From the NCBI RefSeq assembly GCF_013366375.1, contig NZ_JABWMJ010000007.1, positions 270,420-334,419 of the forward strand: a stretch of DNA of 64,000 nt, in the 5' to 3' direction. Position 1 is the stretch's first letter, and each line of letters starts with the position of its first letter. The position numbers and the translations under genes are program-made. This stretch comes from Rhizobacter koreensis (lineage in GTDB: Bacteria; Pseudomonadota; Gammaproteobacteria; Burkholderiales; Burkholderiaceae_C). Below the pieces are notes generated by a model. That model was given only the letters and a program-made list of their open reading frames with translations, ran no database searches and had not been told where the DNA came from. This document shows, piece by piece, positions 45,225-53,887 of the stretch.

Positions 45225-45878
45225 ATGGACCTGCCGTCGCTGCTCGCCCTCGCGTGGCCGGTGATGCTGCGCGGCACCGCGTACACGCTGCTGTTCGCGG
45301 TCGCGTCGATGCTGCTCGCGGTGCCGCTGTCGGCGGCAATCACGCTGGTGCGCGTGCTGCGGGTACCGCTCGCACGGCAGCTGGTCGCGATCTACGTGAG
45401 CGCGATCCGCGGCACGCCGCTGCTGGTGCAGGTGTTCATCGTGTACTACGGTCTGCCGAGCGTCGGCATCGAGTTCTCGCCGATCACCGCCGGCATCCTG
45501 GCGCTCACGCTCAACGTGTCGGCGTACATGAGCGAGAGCCTGCGCGGCGCGATCGATGCCGTCACGCACGGCCAGTGGCTCGCCGGCACCAGCCTCGGCC
45601 TCACCCGTGCCCAGACGCTGCGCTACGTGATCGCTCCGCAGGGGCTGCGGGCGGCGGTGCCGAGCCTGTCGAACAGCCTGATCAGCCTGATCAAGGACAC
45701 ATCGCTGGTCTCGGTGATCGCGGTGACCGAGCTGATGCTCGCGACCAAGGAACTCATCTCGACGACGTTCCAGCCGTTTCCGCTCTACCTTGCCGCGGCC
45801 GGCGTGTACTGGGTGCTGAGCTCCAGCTTCGAGCAGGTCCAGCGCTGGATGGAGCGGCGGCTCGCGTTCCCGAGCTAG
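45225..45878 (+). CDS. polar amino-acid ABC transporter permease
   Basis: A 217-residue inner-membrane permease of the HisMQ family. The motif YVSAIRGTPLLVQVFIVYYG near residue 60 and the EAA loop ESLRGAIDAVTHGQWLAGTS near residue 105, followed by PQGLRAAVPSLSNSLISLIKDTSL, are diagnostic. About five membrane helices. It pairs with the receptor at 44417-45211. The next gene on either side is not an ATPase, so the energising subunit must come from another locus or has been lost. Confidence 0.92.
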   Translation: MDLPSLLALAWPVMLRGTAYTLLFAVASMLLAVPLSAAITLVRVLRVPLARQLVAIYVSAIRGTPLLVQVFIVYYGLPSVGIEFSPITAGILALTLNVSAYMSESLRGAIDAVTHGQWLAGTSLGLTRAQTLRYVIAPQGLRAAVPSLSNSLISLIKDTSLVSVIAVTELMLATKELISTTFQPFPLYLAAAGVYWVLSSSFEQVQRWMERRLAFPS

Positions 45879-45896
45879 GCAGCAGGCGCCCGCGGA

Positions 45897-46877
45897 TCAG
45901 TCCAGCGTGATGCCGGTGCGCCGCGCGAGCAGCGCGTACTTCTCGATCTGCCGGCGCAGGAACTGCGCGAACGCGGCTGGCCCTGCCACCGAGACAACGA
46001 GCCCGCTCTGCAACAGCACGTTGCGAAGGCTCGGCGTCTGCAGCGCGCTCATGATCTCGGCGGCGAGCCGGTCGACGAACGCGGCGGGCGTGCGCGCGGG
46101 CGCGACGAAGCCGTAGAAGCCGTCGAGCTCGAAGCCGGGCAGCGACTCGGCGATGGTGGGAATCTGCGCGAACCCTGCGGCACGGCGCGCGCTCGTGATG
46201 GCCAGCGCACGGACGCGGCCGGCGCGCAGGTGCGGCAGCGCCGACTCGAGCGTCACGAACGCGAGCGGCAGGTCGCCGCCGATCAGCGCGCGATAGATAC
46301 CGGTGCTGCCGTTGTACGGCACGTGCTGGAGCGCGACGCCGGCCTCCACCGCGAGCAGTTCGCCGGCGAGGTGCGACACCGACCCGATGCCGAGCGAGGC
46401 GTATTGCAGCGGGGGGTCGGCGCGGCGCATCGCGCGCAGCAGCGCGTCGACGCTGCTCGCCGCGAAGTCGGGCGCCGCCACCAGCACCACGATCGAATAG
46501 CCCCCGAGGCAGATCGGCTCGAAGTCGGCGAGCGCGTCGTACGGCGTCTTGCGACGCATGCCCTGGTTGATGGCGTGCGGCGAGAACACCATGCCGAACG
46601 TGTTGCCGTCGGGAGGCGCGAGTGCGACCGCCTGCGTGCCGATCACCGTGCCGCCCCCGGGGCGGCTGTCGACGATGACGGGGCGCTCGAGCGTGCGCGC
46701 GAGCTCGTTGGCCAGCAGGCGCGCCATGAAGTCGGCCGCGCCACCGGGCGCTTGCGGCACGATCATGCGCAGCACGCGGCCGGCGGCGTCGGCGGCCAGC
46801 GCGTCGCTGCCGGCCCAGGCGGCACACGCGAGCGCGCCGAGCCACGCACGGCGCGTGGCGAGCGGCCGTCCGTTCAC
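45897..46877 (-). CDS. Bug-family (TctC) periplasmic solute-binding protein, LysR-linked
   Basis: A 326-residue receptor. The N-terminus carries a twin-arginine-like signal (ATRRAWLGALACAAWAG), then RMIVPQAPGGAADFMAR and DSRPGGGTVIGTQAVA, the Bug loop motifs. The start is a GTG at 46877 that overlaps the LysR stop by 4 bp, so the regulator and receptor are co-translated. Bug-LysR pairs are common in Burkholderiales, and the regulator probably senses the same ligand. The ligand is unknown. Confidence 0.9.
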   Translation of the reverse strand: MNGRPLATRRAWLGALACAAWAGSDALAADAAGRVLRMIVPQAPGGAADFMARLLANELARTLERPVIVDSRPGGGTVIGTQAVALAPPDGNTFGMVFSPHAINQGMRRKTPYDALADFEPICLGGYSIVVLVAAPDFAASSVDALLRAMRRADPPLQYASLGIGSVSHLAGELLAVEAGVALQHVPYNGSTGIYRALIGGDLPLAFVTLESALPHLRAGRVRALAITSARRAAGFAQIPTIAESLPGFELDGFYGFVAPARTPAAFVDRLAAEIMSALQTPSLRNVLLQSGLVVSVAGPAAFAQFLRRQIEKYALLARRTGITLD

Positions 46878-47770
46878 CGCCGCAGCCGGCGGGAGGCGCG
46901 CCTGAACTCGGACGCGAGGGCCGCGGCCGACGCCGTCAGCGGTCGCATCATCGGCGTCATGAGGTACTGCACCACCGGCGGCAGGCCGACCTCGATCGCC
47001 AGCACCTTCAGGAGGCCGCGCTGGCGCAGCGGCTCGAGCGCGGCCAGCGTGTTCAGCGCCACGTAGTCGTTCTGCAGCAGCATGTCGACGAGCGCGCTCG
47101 ACGAATCGCAATGCGCGATGAGCGTCGGCTCCGGCAACCCGCGCTCGCGCATGATCGAGACGATCGCCGGCTCGCCGCCCTGGCGCACGCTGTAGAGCCA
47201 GCCGTACGGCAGCAGCGCCGCGAGGTCGCGTGCGTCGGCGGCCGGATGGTCCGACCGAACGAAGATGCCGAAGTCGGAGCTGCACAGCTGCTCCGTGTGC
47301 AGGTCCGAGAGGCTCTGGTCGGTCGGCAGCGGGCCGACCGCGAAGTCGATCTTGGCTTCGCGCAGCGCGCCGACCGTCGACGCCGAGCGGCCGCCGAACA
47401 CGCTGATCTGCGCGCGCGGCGCGACCTCGCGAAAGCGCGCCACCGCATCCGACAGCAGCATCGCCTCGGCGGTGGCCGACAGGCCGACGGTGACGAGGTC
47501 TTCGCGCTCGCTGCCATAGCGTTCGACCTCTTCCTGCAGGTGGCGCAGCTCGGCCTCGACCACGCGTGCGCGGCGCAGCACGATGCGGCCGAGTTCGGTG
47601 GGCTCGACGCCGCGCGCGGAGCGCACCAGCAGCGGCCGGCCGAGCGACTTCTCGAGGGCGGTGAGGTTCTTGCTGACCGCCGCCTGGGCCAGCCCGAGCT
47701 TGCGCGCGGCGGAGCGGACGCTTCCGGTTTCGACGACTGCGATCAGATCCCGCAAATGAGCCTGGCGCAC
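46874..47770 (-). CDS. LysR family transcriptional regulator
   Basis: A 298-residue LysR regulator. The winged helix-turn-helix is at residues 3-62 (LIAVVETGSVRSAARKLGLA, then AVSKNLTALEKSLG), followed by an effector-binding domain from about residue 90 (VTVGLSATAEAMLL). The GTG start (47768-47770) is close to the first helix. It is the first gene of a two-gene unit with the Bug receptor. Confidence 0.92.
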   Translation of the reverse strand: MRQAHLRDLIAVVETGSVRSAARKLGLAQAAVSKNLTALEKSLGRPLLVRSARGVEPTELGRIVLRRARVVEAELRHLQEEVERYGSEREDLVTVGLSATAEAMLLSDAVARFREVAPRAQISVFGGRSASTVGALREAKIDFAVGPLPTDQSLSDLHTEQLCSSDFGIFVRSDHPAADARDLAALLPYGWLYSVRQGGEPAIVSIMRERGLPEPTLIAHCDSSSALVDMLLQNDYVALNTLAALEPLRQRGLLKVLAIEVGLPPVVQYLMTPMMRPLTASAAALASEFRRASRRLRR

Positions 47771-47884
47771 TGGTCTGGTGGTCCTTTGTCCGCCGTGATC
47801 TTAGCGCCGCCTCCGCAGGGCCACGACCCGAGATTCCCCCTGCCCCGGCGTGCGAATCGGAGCCCGAAGCGCGCGCCGAAATGC

Positions 47885-47910
47885 GGAAAGCGGGCCGCAG
47901 CCCGCTTTCC
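47885..47910 (-). terminator. hairpin terminator downstream of the LVIVD-like lipoprotein gene
   Basis: GGAAAGCGGGC (47885-47895) and GCCCGCTTTCC (47900-47910) form a perfect 11-bp stem with a four-base loop. On the minus strand it follows the stop at 47980 by about 70 bases. There is only a short T tract, so it may be a terminator or a 3'-end stabiliser. Confidence 0.65.
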
Positions 47911-47979
47911 GGATGCCCCGCCCGCGGGGCCGGTCCGCGCGGCACCGGCTCGCGAGAACCGGCACCCGCGCTGCCTGGC

Positions 47980-50172
47980 TCAGGTCTTCTGGCTCACCAC
48001 CAGCTTGCCGCCGCGGTTCATGTAGCCGGCGGTCTTGAAGGTGCAGCCGGCCGTGCAGGCGATCGAGACGAAGCCGCTGTTGCCGGTGTTGTCCTGCACG
48101 ATCACGCGGAAGCTCGCCGGCTTGCCGTCGAAGGTGCCGTTGCCGTCGATCTGCACGGCGTTCGTGCTGGCGGTGATGTCGCCCTCGGCATCGATTGCCG
48201 AACCGAGGCGCGTCACCGAGTCCATCTGCGCACGGTGGCCGAGACCTTCGACACTGACGCTGGCGGTCGGGCCGGCCTTGCTGCGGCTCGCCTCCACCGC
48301 GATCTGCAGCGTCCCGGTGCCGGTGTTGACTTCACCCTTGACGCTCGCGCTGCGGCTCATGCACGGGTTGTACTGCGGATTGGTCAGTTCGATCGAGACC
48401 AGGCCGCCCTGGTTCCAGCCCGTGTAGTAGAGGCAGTTCTCGGCGTCGTAGCGCGGGTCCGGACGCGTGAAGTCCATGCGATCGGGCGTGTGACGCTCCT
48501 TGACGAAGTACCCGATCTCCTTCGGAGCCGTCGGGTCGGTCCAGTCGGTGAAGCGGATGCCGCCCGAGGCCGCTGCATACACCGCCACGCGCATGTTGTT
48601 GCGGTCGTCGAAGTTCAGGTAGTGGACCATGGGGACGTTGCCGCCCTGCTCGACCAGCGTCGGGCAGACGCTCTTCTTGTTCGCGTCCTGCTTGTAGGTG
48701 CCGACGATCTTCGGGTTCTTCTCGTCCGAGATGTCGATCATGCGGCCGAAGCTCTGCTGGCGGCACTGGCCCGGCAGGCCGTTCGCGTTGCTGGTGGTCA
48801 GCGCGTACGACTCGTCGGTCGAGACGATGTACTCCTTGCCGTTGACGTGCTTGACCCACTCGGTGGCGTGCGTGGCGGCGGTCGACGACATGCGCGCGTA
48901 GCCGCCCTGCTCGAACTCGGGGTCGGGCTGCTGGTCGCACCACGACAGGTAGCTGACGTACTTCAGCTTCGGGTTGGCGACGCGATTGACGACGTCGGTC
49001 GCGTCGAGAATGAGCAGACCGTTCGAGCAGGTCTGGTCGTTCCAAAACGTCGTGTTCGCGGTCGGGATGTTGCCGGCGACCTGGCCGCCGCCCCCGTACA
49101 CCGAGAGATAGATCCGCGTGCCGCTCGGATTGCTGCTGACGTCGTGGATGTTCGTCGTCGCCATGATCCGCCAGTTCTCGTTGTTCTTCACCTCGTCCGG
49201 CAGCATCGACCGGTTCCAGGTGAGCAGCACCTTCGGGTTCTTCGGATCGTCGAGGCTGGTGACGTGAAGGTCGACGCGGTTGGTGTTGATCGTGTAATTG
49301 GCCCAGTCCTTGTCGGTCGGCGACTTGCCGCCGGTGACGAGCTTGGGACCGCCGTCCTTGGCCGCCGTGCCGAACGGCACCCCGTACCAGGTCTTGGCGT
49401 CGGGCGTGAGCCAGCCGTCGTGGTGGCCGCCCGGCGCCTGGTAGCGCGCGTTCAGCACCACCGGGTGCAGACAGTCGCTGACGTCGTAGACGTCGACCAT
49501 CTTGTTGTCCTTGTAGCCGGCGACCATGATGTTGCCGGACAGCTCGAGACCCGAGTACGCCTCGAGCGCCGCGGGCGTGCGCAGGATCTTGCCGTTCGGG
49601 TTGACCGGCATCGCGGTGGTGGTCTGCTCGCCCCACTTGTTGGTGCTGGTCTGGGCGACGTCTTCCGACGGCGCGGTACCGACGACGACGGTGTCCCCGC
49701 TCGCCGGCACGATCTGCATCTTCGACGGCGTCTTCATGTCGAAGACGATGATCCCGCTGGTCAGCGCGGCGTCGCCGCCGGCCGCGCCGTCACGGTTCGA
49801 CGCGTATGCGCAGCGGCCGGTGGCGCTCGACTTGATCTGCAGGTCACCGAACGCGCCGCGGTTGAACAGGTTGTGCTGGGCGACCTTCCTCACGCCGCAC
49901 CAGTAGCCCTGGAAGCCGTCCGGGTTGGCGGGGAACATCGCCGACAGCGGGATGTGACCGTTGATGCCCTCCGGGCGATCGCCGGGGCCGGGCTCGCACA
50001 GCCGCGGCGGCGCGACGTAGGCCTGCGCCTGCGAGCCCGCTGCGTCGGATGCGGCCGATGCGGCCCCTTGCGGTGCGGCCGCGCTCGACGAATCGCCCTT
50101 GCCACCGCCGCAGGCGACGAGCAATGCAGCCGTGGCCAATGCGGCCATCGAAAGGTTGAGTTTGGTGGTCAC
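47980..50172 (-). CDS. large lipoprotein with LVIVD-like beta-propeller repeats
   Basis: A 730-residue lipoprotein (signal with lipobox LLVACGGG, Cys near residue 21). After a Ser/Ala linker the body contains repeated LDATDVV / VFDMKTP / MIDISDEKNPKIVGTY-type strands, which resemble LVIVD repeats that fold as a seven-bladed propeller. Many cysteines suggest disulfides. The C-terminal about 130 residues form a separate beta domain with short Val/Ser-rich strands. The start is a GTG at 50172 with GGAGGAG upstream; an ATG at 50193 would place the RBS inside the gene. It follows the GspC-like gene by 52 bp. Function unknown. Confidence 0.82.
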   Translation of the reverse strand: MTTKLNLSMAALATAALLVACGGGKGDSSSAAAPQGAASAASDAAGSQAQAYVAPPRLCEPGPGDRPEGINGHIPLSAMFPANPDGFQGYWCGVRKVAQHNLFNRGAFGDLQIKSSATGRCAYASNRDGAAGGDAALTSGIIVFDMKTPSKMQIVPASGDTVVVGTAPSEDVAQTSTNKWGEQTTTAMPVNPNGKILRTPAALEAYSGLELSGNIMVAGYKDNKMVDVYDVSDCLHPVVLNARYQAPGGHHDGWLTPDAKTWYGVPFGTAAKDGGPKLVTGGKSPTDKDWANYTINTNRVDLHVTSLDDPKNPKVLLTWNRSMLPDEVKNNENWRIMATTNIHDVSSNPSGTRIYLSVYGGGGQVAGNIPTANTTFWNDQTCSNGLLILDATDVVNRVANPKLKYVSYLSWCDQQPDPEFEQGGYARMSSTAATHATEWVKHVNGKEYIVSTDESYALTTSNANGLPGQCRQQSFGRMIDISDEKNPKIVGTYKQDANKKSVCPTLVEQGGNVPMVHYLNFDDRNNMRVAVYAAASGGIRFTDWTDPTAPKEIGYFVKERHTPDRMDFTRPDPRYDAENCLYYTGWNQGGLVSIELTNPQYNPCMSRSASVKGEVNTGTGTLQIAVEASRSKAGPTASVSVEGLGHRAQMDSVTRLGSAIDAEGDITASTNAVQIDGNGTFDGKPASFRVIVQDNTGNSGFVSIACTAGCTFKTAGYMNRGGKLVVSQKT

Positions 50173-50224
50173 GGTTGTCTCCTCCAGTGTCATGAATGTC
50201 TGCTTGGCGAGGCGGCTCGGCGCC

Positions 50225-50743
50225 TCAGTGCCGGAACGGCGGCTTGAGATCCCACGGCGCCTCGCCCTCGGCCCATTTCGGCTGCTCGATCGGCGGCGCC
50301 GGGGGCGTCGCGTCGCGCGCGGCCGGCGCTGCGCTCTGCGCGGCGCTATCGGCCTCGATCACGACCGGCTGCCCGGCACCGCTCAGCACCACGCGGTCGG
50401 ACTCGATCGCGCGGACCGCGAGGCCATCGACGCGGTCGCCGATGCGCAGCTGCAGCAGCTGCGCGTCGCTGGTGCGGACCGTGGCGAAGCTGCCGCTGCC
50501 GGCGAGCACGGTGCCGACCAGCGTGAGCGCGGGCTGCGGGGTGGCCGTGGCGTTCGCCGTCGGCAGGGCGGTAGGCGCAGCCGGCACGGGCGCGCGGTTC
50601 GCGGCGAGCGGAGCGGGCGCGGCAAGCGGCGCCTCGGCACTGGCGCGGTCGGCGCGCGGTTGCCACCACATCGCCATCGACACGCCGACCAGCGCGGCGG
50701 CGAGGCACCACCAGCCAGTGCGATCGGACAGGAAAGCTTGCAT
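50225..50743 (-). CDS. GspC-like inner-membrane protein (type II secretion system homology region)
   Basis: A 172-residue protein with one N-terminal helix (residues 9-27), a Pro/Ala linker and a small beta domain: LTLVGTVLAGSGSFATVRT, LLQLRIGDRVDGLAVRAIES and VVLSGAGQPVVIEAD. This matches the homology-region fold of GspC/PilP-type secretion proteins. No other type II secretion genes are near. It is upstream of the large lipoprotein and probably in its operon. Its job could be in exporting or anchoring that lipoprotein, but this is inferred from position only. Confidence 0.7.
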   Translation of the reverse strand: MQAFLSDRTGWWCLAAALVGVSMAMWWQPRADRASAEAPLAAPAPLAANRAPVPAAPTALPTANATATPQPALTLVGTVLAGSGSFATVRTSDAQLLQLRIGDRVDGLAVRAIESDRVVLSGAGQPVVIEADSAAQSAAPAARDATPPAPPIEQPKWAEGEAPWDLKPPFRH

Positions 50744-51020
50744 GACGTGTTCGTTCGATCCGCCGGCCCATGGCGGGCGGGCGGCGTAGGTTAGCCGTGG
50801 GCACTCCACGGCGGAAGACGATCGGCGGTTAAGGCGTTCATCGCAGGTGAGCACATTCGCCCCCGCGAAAACCCGCGCTTCGGGCCTTGCGCCACGGGCG
50901 TCAGAGGGTGCCGAGCATGTTGATCCCGAGCGCGCGGCATGCGCTCGAGGGTTGTCCCGCATGCCTTGCACGGGTCTGGATCGCTGGTGATACTTCGCGC
51001 CTTTCGGCAAGCGGACACGG

Positions 51021-51491
51021 ATGACGATGGCGTCGGCATGGATCTCGACAGGCGCGCGCGCTGCGCTCACGGCGGCGGCCCTGCTGCTCACGCTCCACAC
51101 CTCGGCCGAGCCGGCACGCCTCGACGGCGTGCAGCTCGCGGGTCACGACCCGGTCGACCCGGCGCTCAAGCGTTTCACCGGCAAGGTGACCGGCATCGGC
51201 GCGGCCGACAAGTCGGGCCGCGTGGCGACGCTCCGCTTCGACCCGCTCGGGCCGGGCATGGTGCCGCCCAGGGCCAACGAGCTGCGCGGCTGGCGCATCA
51301 CCTTCATCAAGGGGCAACTCTTCGGTCAGACCTTATGGGTCAAGCGCAACACGCGGACCGAGCTGACCGTGCGCGACAAGGATCCGTCGCTTGCCGGCGT
51401 GGTCGCCGGCGACATCCTGATGATCGAGCTGATCGACCCGAAGGCCGCTGCCGCGCGTGCCGCCGACGATGACGCGCCGCGTGTGGTCTGA
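51021..51491 (+). CDS. small secreted protein of unknown function
   Basis: A 156-residue protein with a signal peptide (ALTAAALLLTLHTSAEPA) and a mature part of about 120 residues with no recognised family: LDGVQLAGHDPVD, FTGKVTGIGAADKSGR and VAGDILMIELIDPK. It is beta-rich. An in-frame ATG also lies two codons later. The stop overlaps the next gene by 23 bases, which suggests joint translation. Confidence 0.7.
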   Translation: MTMASAWISTGARAALTAAALLLTLHTSAEPARLDGVQLAGHDPVDPALKRFTGKVTGIGAADKSGRVATLRFDPLGPGMVPPRANELRGWRITFIKGQLFGQTLWVKRNTRTELTVRDKDPSLAGVVAGDILMIELIDPKAAAARAADDDAPRVV

Positions 51492-51960
51492 CCAAAGGCG
51501 GGCGCTGCTCGCCGCCGCCGCCCTGCCGCTCGCCGGCGCGGCTGGTGCGCAGTCGGTCAAGCTGCCGGCCGATGCGGTCGACGGCTTTCATGCCGCGCTC
51601 AAGCGCAAGGACACCGCCGGCGCGCTGTCGCACCTCGACCGCAGCCTGGTGGTGTTCGAGTTCGGCAAGATGGACGCCACGATCGAGGCCTACGCGCTCA
51701 GCCACCTGCCGGGCGACATCGACATGGCGGCGGTGACCGACTGGAAGCTGCAGGCGCGCCGCCTCGGCGGCAGCGGCGACGAGCGCTGGGTGCTGAGCAC
51801 CTATCAAGTGACCGGCAAGCGCCCGGACGGCAAGCCGATCGACCAGACCATGCTCGAGACGGCGATCGTGCGCCGCGCCGGCGACGGCTTTCGCATCGTC
51901 CACCTGCACTGGTCGAGCGACAAGAGCGACCTGCAGAACTGGGGGCAGCCGCGGCCCTGA
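51469..51960 (+). CDS. small secreted SnoaL/DUF4440-like protein
   Basis: A 163-residue protein with a signal peptide (LLAAAALPLAGAAGAQS). The mature part reads like a nuclear-transport-factor-2-like fold: VDGFHAALKRKDTAGALSHLDRSLVVFEFGKM at the start, and VRRAGDGFRIVHLHWSSD near the end, as in DUF4440/SnoaL proteins. It starts at an ATG (51469) inside the preceding gene and probably shares its operon. Enzymatic or binding function unknown. Confidence 0.75.
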   Translation: MTRRVWSDQRRALLAAAALPLAGAAGAQSVKLPADAVDGFHAALKRKDTAGALSHLDRSLVVFEFGKMDATIEAYALSHLPGDIDMAAVTDWKLQARRLGGSGDERWVLSTYQVTGKRPDGKPIDQTMLETAIVRRAGDGFRIVHLHWSSDKSDLQNWGQPRP

Positions 51961-51972
51961 GCCTGGCCGCCG

Positions 51973-53388
51973 TCAGCCGACGATCGGCTGCGCCATGATC
52001 CAGAGGCTGAGGCTGGTGTAGGCGACCATCAGCACCAGCATCGGCAGCTGGCCGAGCAGCACCGCTCGATGGCTCGCGAAGCGCCGCGCCGCCTCGATGT
52101 GGGCGACGATCACCGCCAGAACGTGGCCGACGACGATCAGGATCACCGCGGTGTACCAGTAGACCGCCGGGCTCAGGATGCCGAGGTCGACGCCGCGCCC
52201 GCGCGTCCCGAACAGGTTCCAGCCCCAGCCGAACGGATCGGACGCGAGCGGGACGATGAACTGCCCGGTCGTGATCAGGAGCGACGCGTAGTGCGCGAGG
52301 TGATACGCCACCGCGATCGGAACCAGGCTCCAGACCATCGCGTTGATGTCGGCGCCCGCGGTGCCGGGCGTAGACGGCCCGCCGGCGAGGCGCAGCATCC
52401 ACGCACCGGTCGCGCGAAAGATCAGCACGAAGGCGATCGGAAACAGCACGAGGATCGCCGTGTTCAGCCACTGCGTCTCGTCGAGGCCGGTGGCCGACGC
52501 CAACGTGAACAGCGCCTCGGCGACGGGGCGCGATGCCTGCGCGGCGGTGCCGATGCGGTCCATCAGCGGCGTCTCGTGGAACCCGTCGAAAGTGACGGTG
52601 GCCAGCATCAACAGCACGAACGCGGCGACCGAGTTCGGCACCGGCTCATCGCGGAGCAGCCCGGCGCCGTAGAGGCGCAGGCCAAGCCGCGCCGGCTGCG
52701 TGGCCGTTGCGCTCCGCACTTCGAGCGGCGCGAAGCGGCCGAGTACCCGGAACACCATCGCAAAGGCATCGCCGTGCCGCCGCCATGCGTCGACGCCGAA
52801 CAGCAGCATCGCGCACCAGCCGATCACCGCATAGCCGAGCAGCGCGCCCGCAAGCGCCCGCGGAACGTCCTTGTCCTGCCAGAGCAACTCGGCCCACGCG
52901 AACGCGAAGAACAGCAGCACCGCCGGCCACGCGCCGAGCCGCGCCGGATAGGTCCAACCGATCGACTCGCGCGTGCCGAGCACGCGGACGACGGCGCGAT
53001 ACAGCACCGGCAGGGGGTTGACCACGTCCCACACGTCGCCGACCAGCGCGCAGAAGAACGCCATGCCGACCCACCACAGCACCCAGACCATGGTGACGAT
53101 GAGGTTGGCGTACGGATCCTGATGGCCGACAAAGCCGGTTGCCAGCGTCAGCACGAAAAGGAGAACGCCGATCGTGCGCAGCACGGCGGCGAGCGGATGC
53201 GCAACGCGCCGCAGCAACGGCCGTTGCAGCAGGTCGATGCTGGCGAGGAACGAACGGCCGAAGTCGCGCCGGCGCGCGAACAGCGCGAGTGCGACGAAGG
53301 TCAGCACGAGGGTCGCGCCGGCACCGGTGAGCCACAGCCACAGCGGCAGCGGCAGGTCGTAGCGCTGGCCGAAGCCGTGCGCGTGCAC
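51973..53388 (-). CDS. multipass membrane protein (fenitrothion-hydrolase-annotated family)
   Basis: A 471-residue integral membrane protein with about 10-12 predicted helices. Its start HAHGFGQRYDLPLPLWLW and the block VIWVLWWVGMAFFCALVGDVW-like region resemble proteins in Burkholderiales databases labelled fenitrothion hydrolase; that label is not proof of function. The GTG at 53388 is the first standard start, but in frame upstream the codons 53389-53463 encode a signal-peptide-like stretch ending VHA, beginning with a CTG. The true start may therefore be the CTG at 53461-53463. It lies just downstream of a cupredoxin gene, probably one operon. Confidence 0.75.
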   Translation of the reverse strand: MHAHGFGQRYDLPLPLWLWLTGAGATLVLTFVALALFARRRDFGRSFLASIDLLQRPLLRRVAHPLAAVLRTIGVLLFVLTLATGFVGHQDPYANLIVTMVWVLWWVGMAFFCALVGDVWDVVNPLPVLYRAVVRVLGTRESIGWTYPARLGAWPAVLLFFAFAWAELLWQDKDVPRALAGALLGYAVIGWCAMLLFGVDAWRRHGDAFAMVFRVLGRFAPLEVRSATATQPARLGLRLYGAGLLRDEPVPNSVAAFVLLMLATVTFDGFHETPLMDRIGTAAQASRPVAEALFTLASATGLDETQWLNTAILVLFPIAFVLIFRATGAWMLRLAGGPSTPGTAGADINAMVWSLVPIAVAYHLAHYASLLITTGQFIVPLASDPFGWGWNLFGTRGRGVDLGILSPAVYWYTAVILIVVGHVLAVIVAHIEAARRFASHRAVLLGQLPMLVLMVAYTSLSLWIMAQPIVG

Positions 53389-53470
53389 GGCCGACGTCGC
53401 GCACGCGACGAGCAGGAACGTGGCAGCGCGTCGGCCGCTCGGCAGTCGCGATGAAAGGCTCAGGGCTTGC

Positions 53471-53887
53471 CTACGGGTGGACTTCGATGAAGAGCGTCGC
53501 GCGATGGTTGCCCGGCCCTTCGCGATGCTCGTGCACCGGGAAGCGCCCGGCGACGTTCGCCTTGAACGCCAGCACCGCCGGCGCCGGCGGCACCACCTTG
53601 GCCTCGATGTTGTAGCCGTGCAGATGGAGCACGATCGGGCGGTCGCTGCTGAAGCGCACCTCGACCTGCTCGCCCTGGCGCACCTTGAGCGTGTCGCTGC
53701 CCTTGACGCGCCCGCCGGCGAGTTCGACCGAGAACGACTGCGTCGCGGCGGCGGCGATGCCGGTCACCGCCACCAGAACGAACGACGCGAGAACGCGCAG
53801 ACTCGATCGGCGGGACGTGGGACGGGTCGTGCCGATCCGGGTGGCCGGTGTGCCTGCGGCCCGCGGGCCACGTTGACGGTGCTCCAT
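53471..53887 (-). CDS. cupredoxin-domain secreted protein
   Basis: A 138-residue protein with a basic N-terminus, a signal helix (LRVLASFVLVAVTGIAAAA) and a small beta-sandwich: FSVELAGGRVKGSDTLKV, EVRFSSDRPIVLHLHGYNIEA and AGRFPVHEHREGPGNH. The His residues in LHLHG and PVHEH could be copper ligands, but a classical Cys-x-x-x-x-His-x-x-x-x-Met copper loop is not evident. The ATG at 53887 has GAAGGAG upstream. It precedes the multipass membrane protein by about 80 bp on the same strand. Confidence 0.78.
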   Translation of the reverse strand: MEHRQRGPRAAGTPATRIGTTRPTSRRSSLRVLASFVLVAVTGIAAAATQSFSVELAGGRVKGSDTLKVRQGEQVEVRFSSDRPIVLHLHGYNIEAKVVPPAPAVLAFKANVAGRFPVHEHREGPGNHRATLFIEVHP

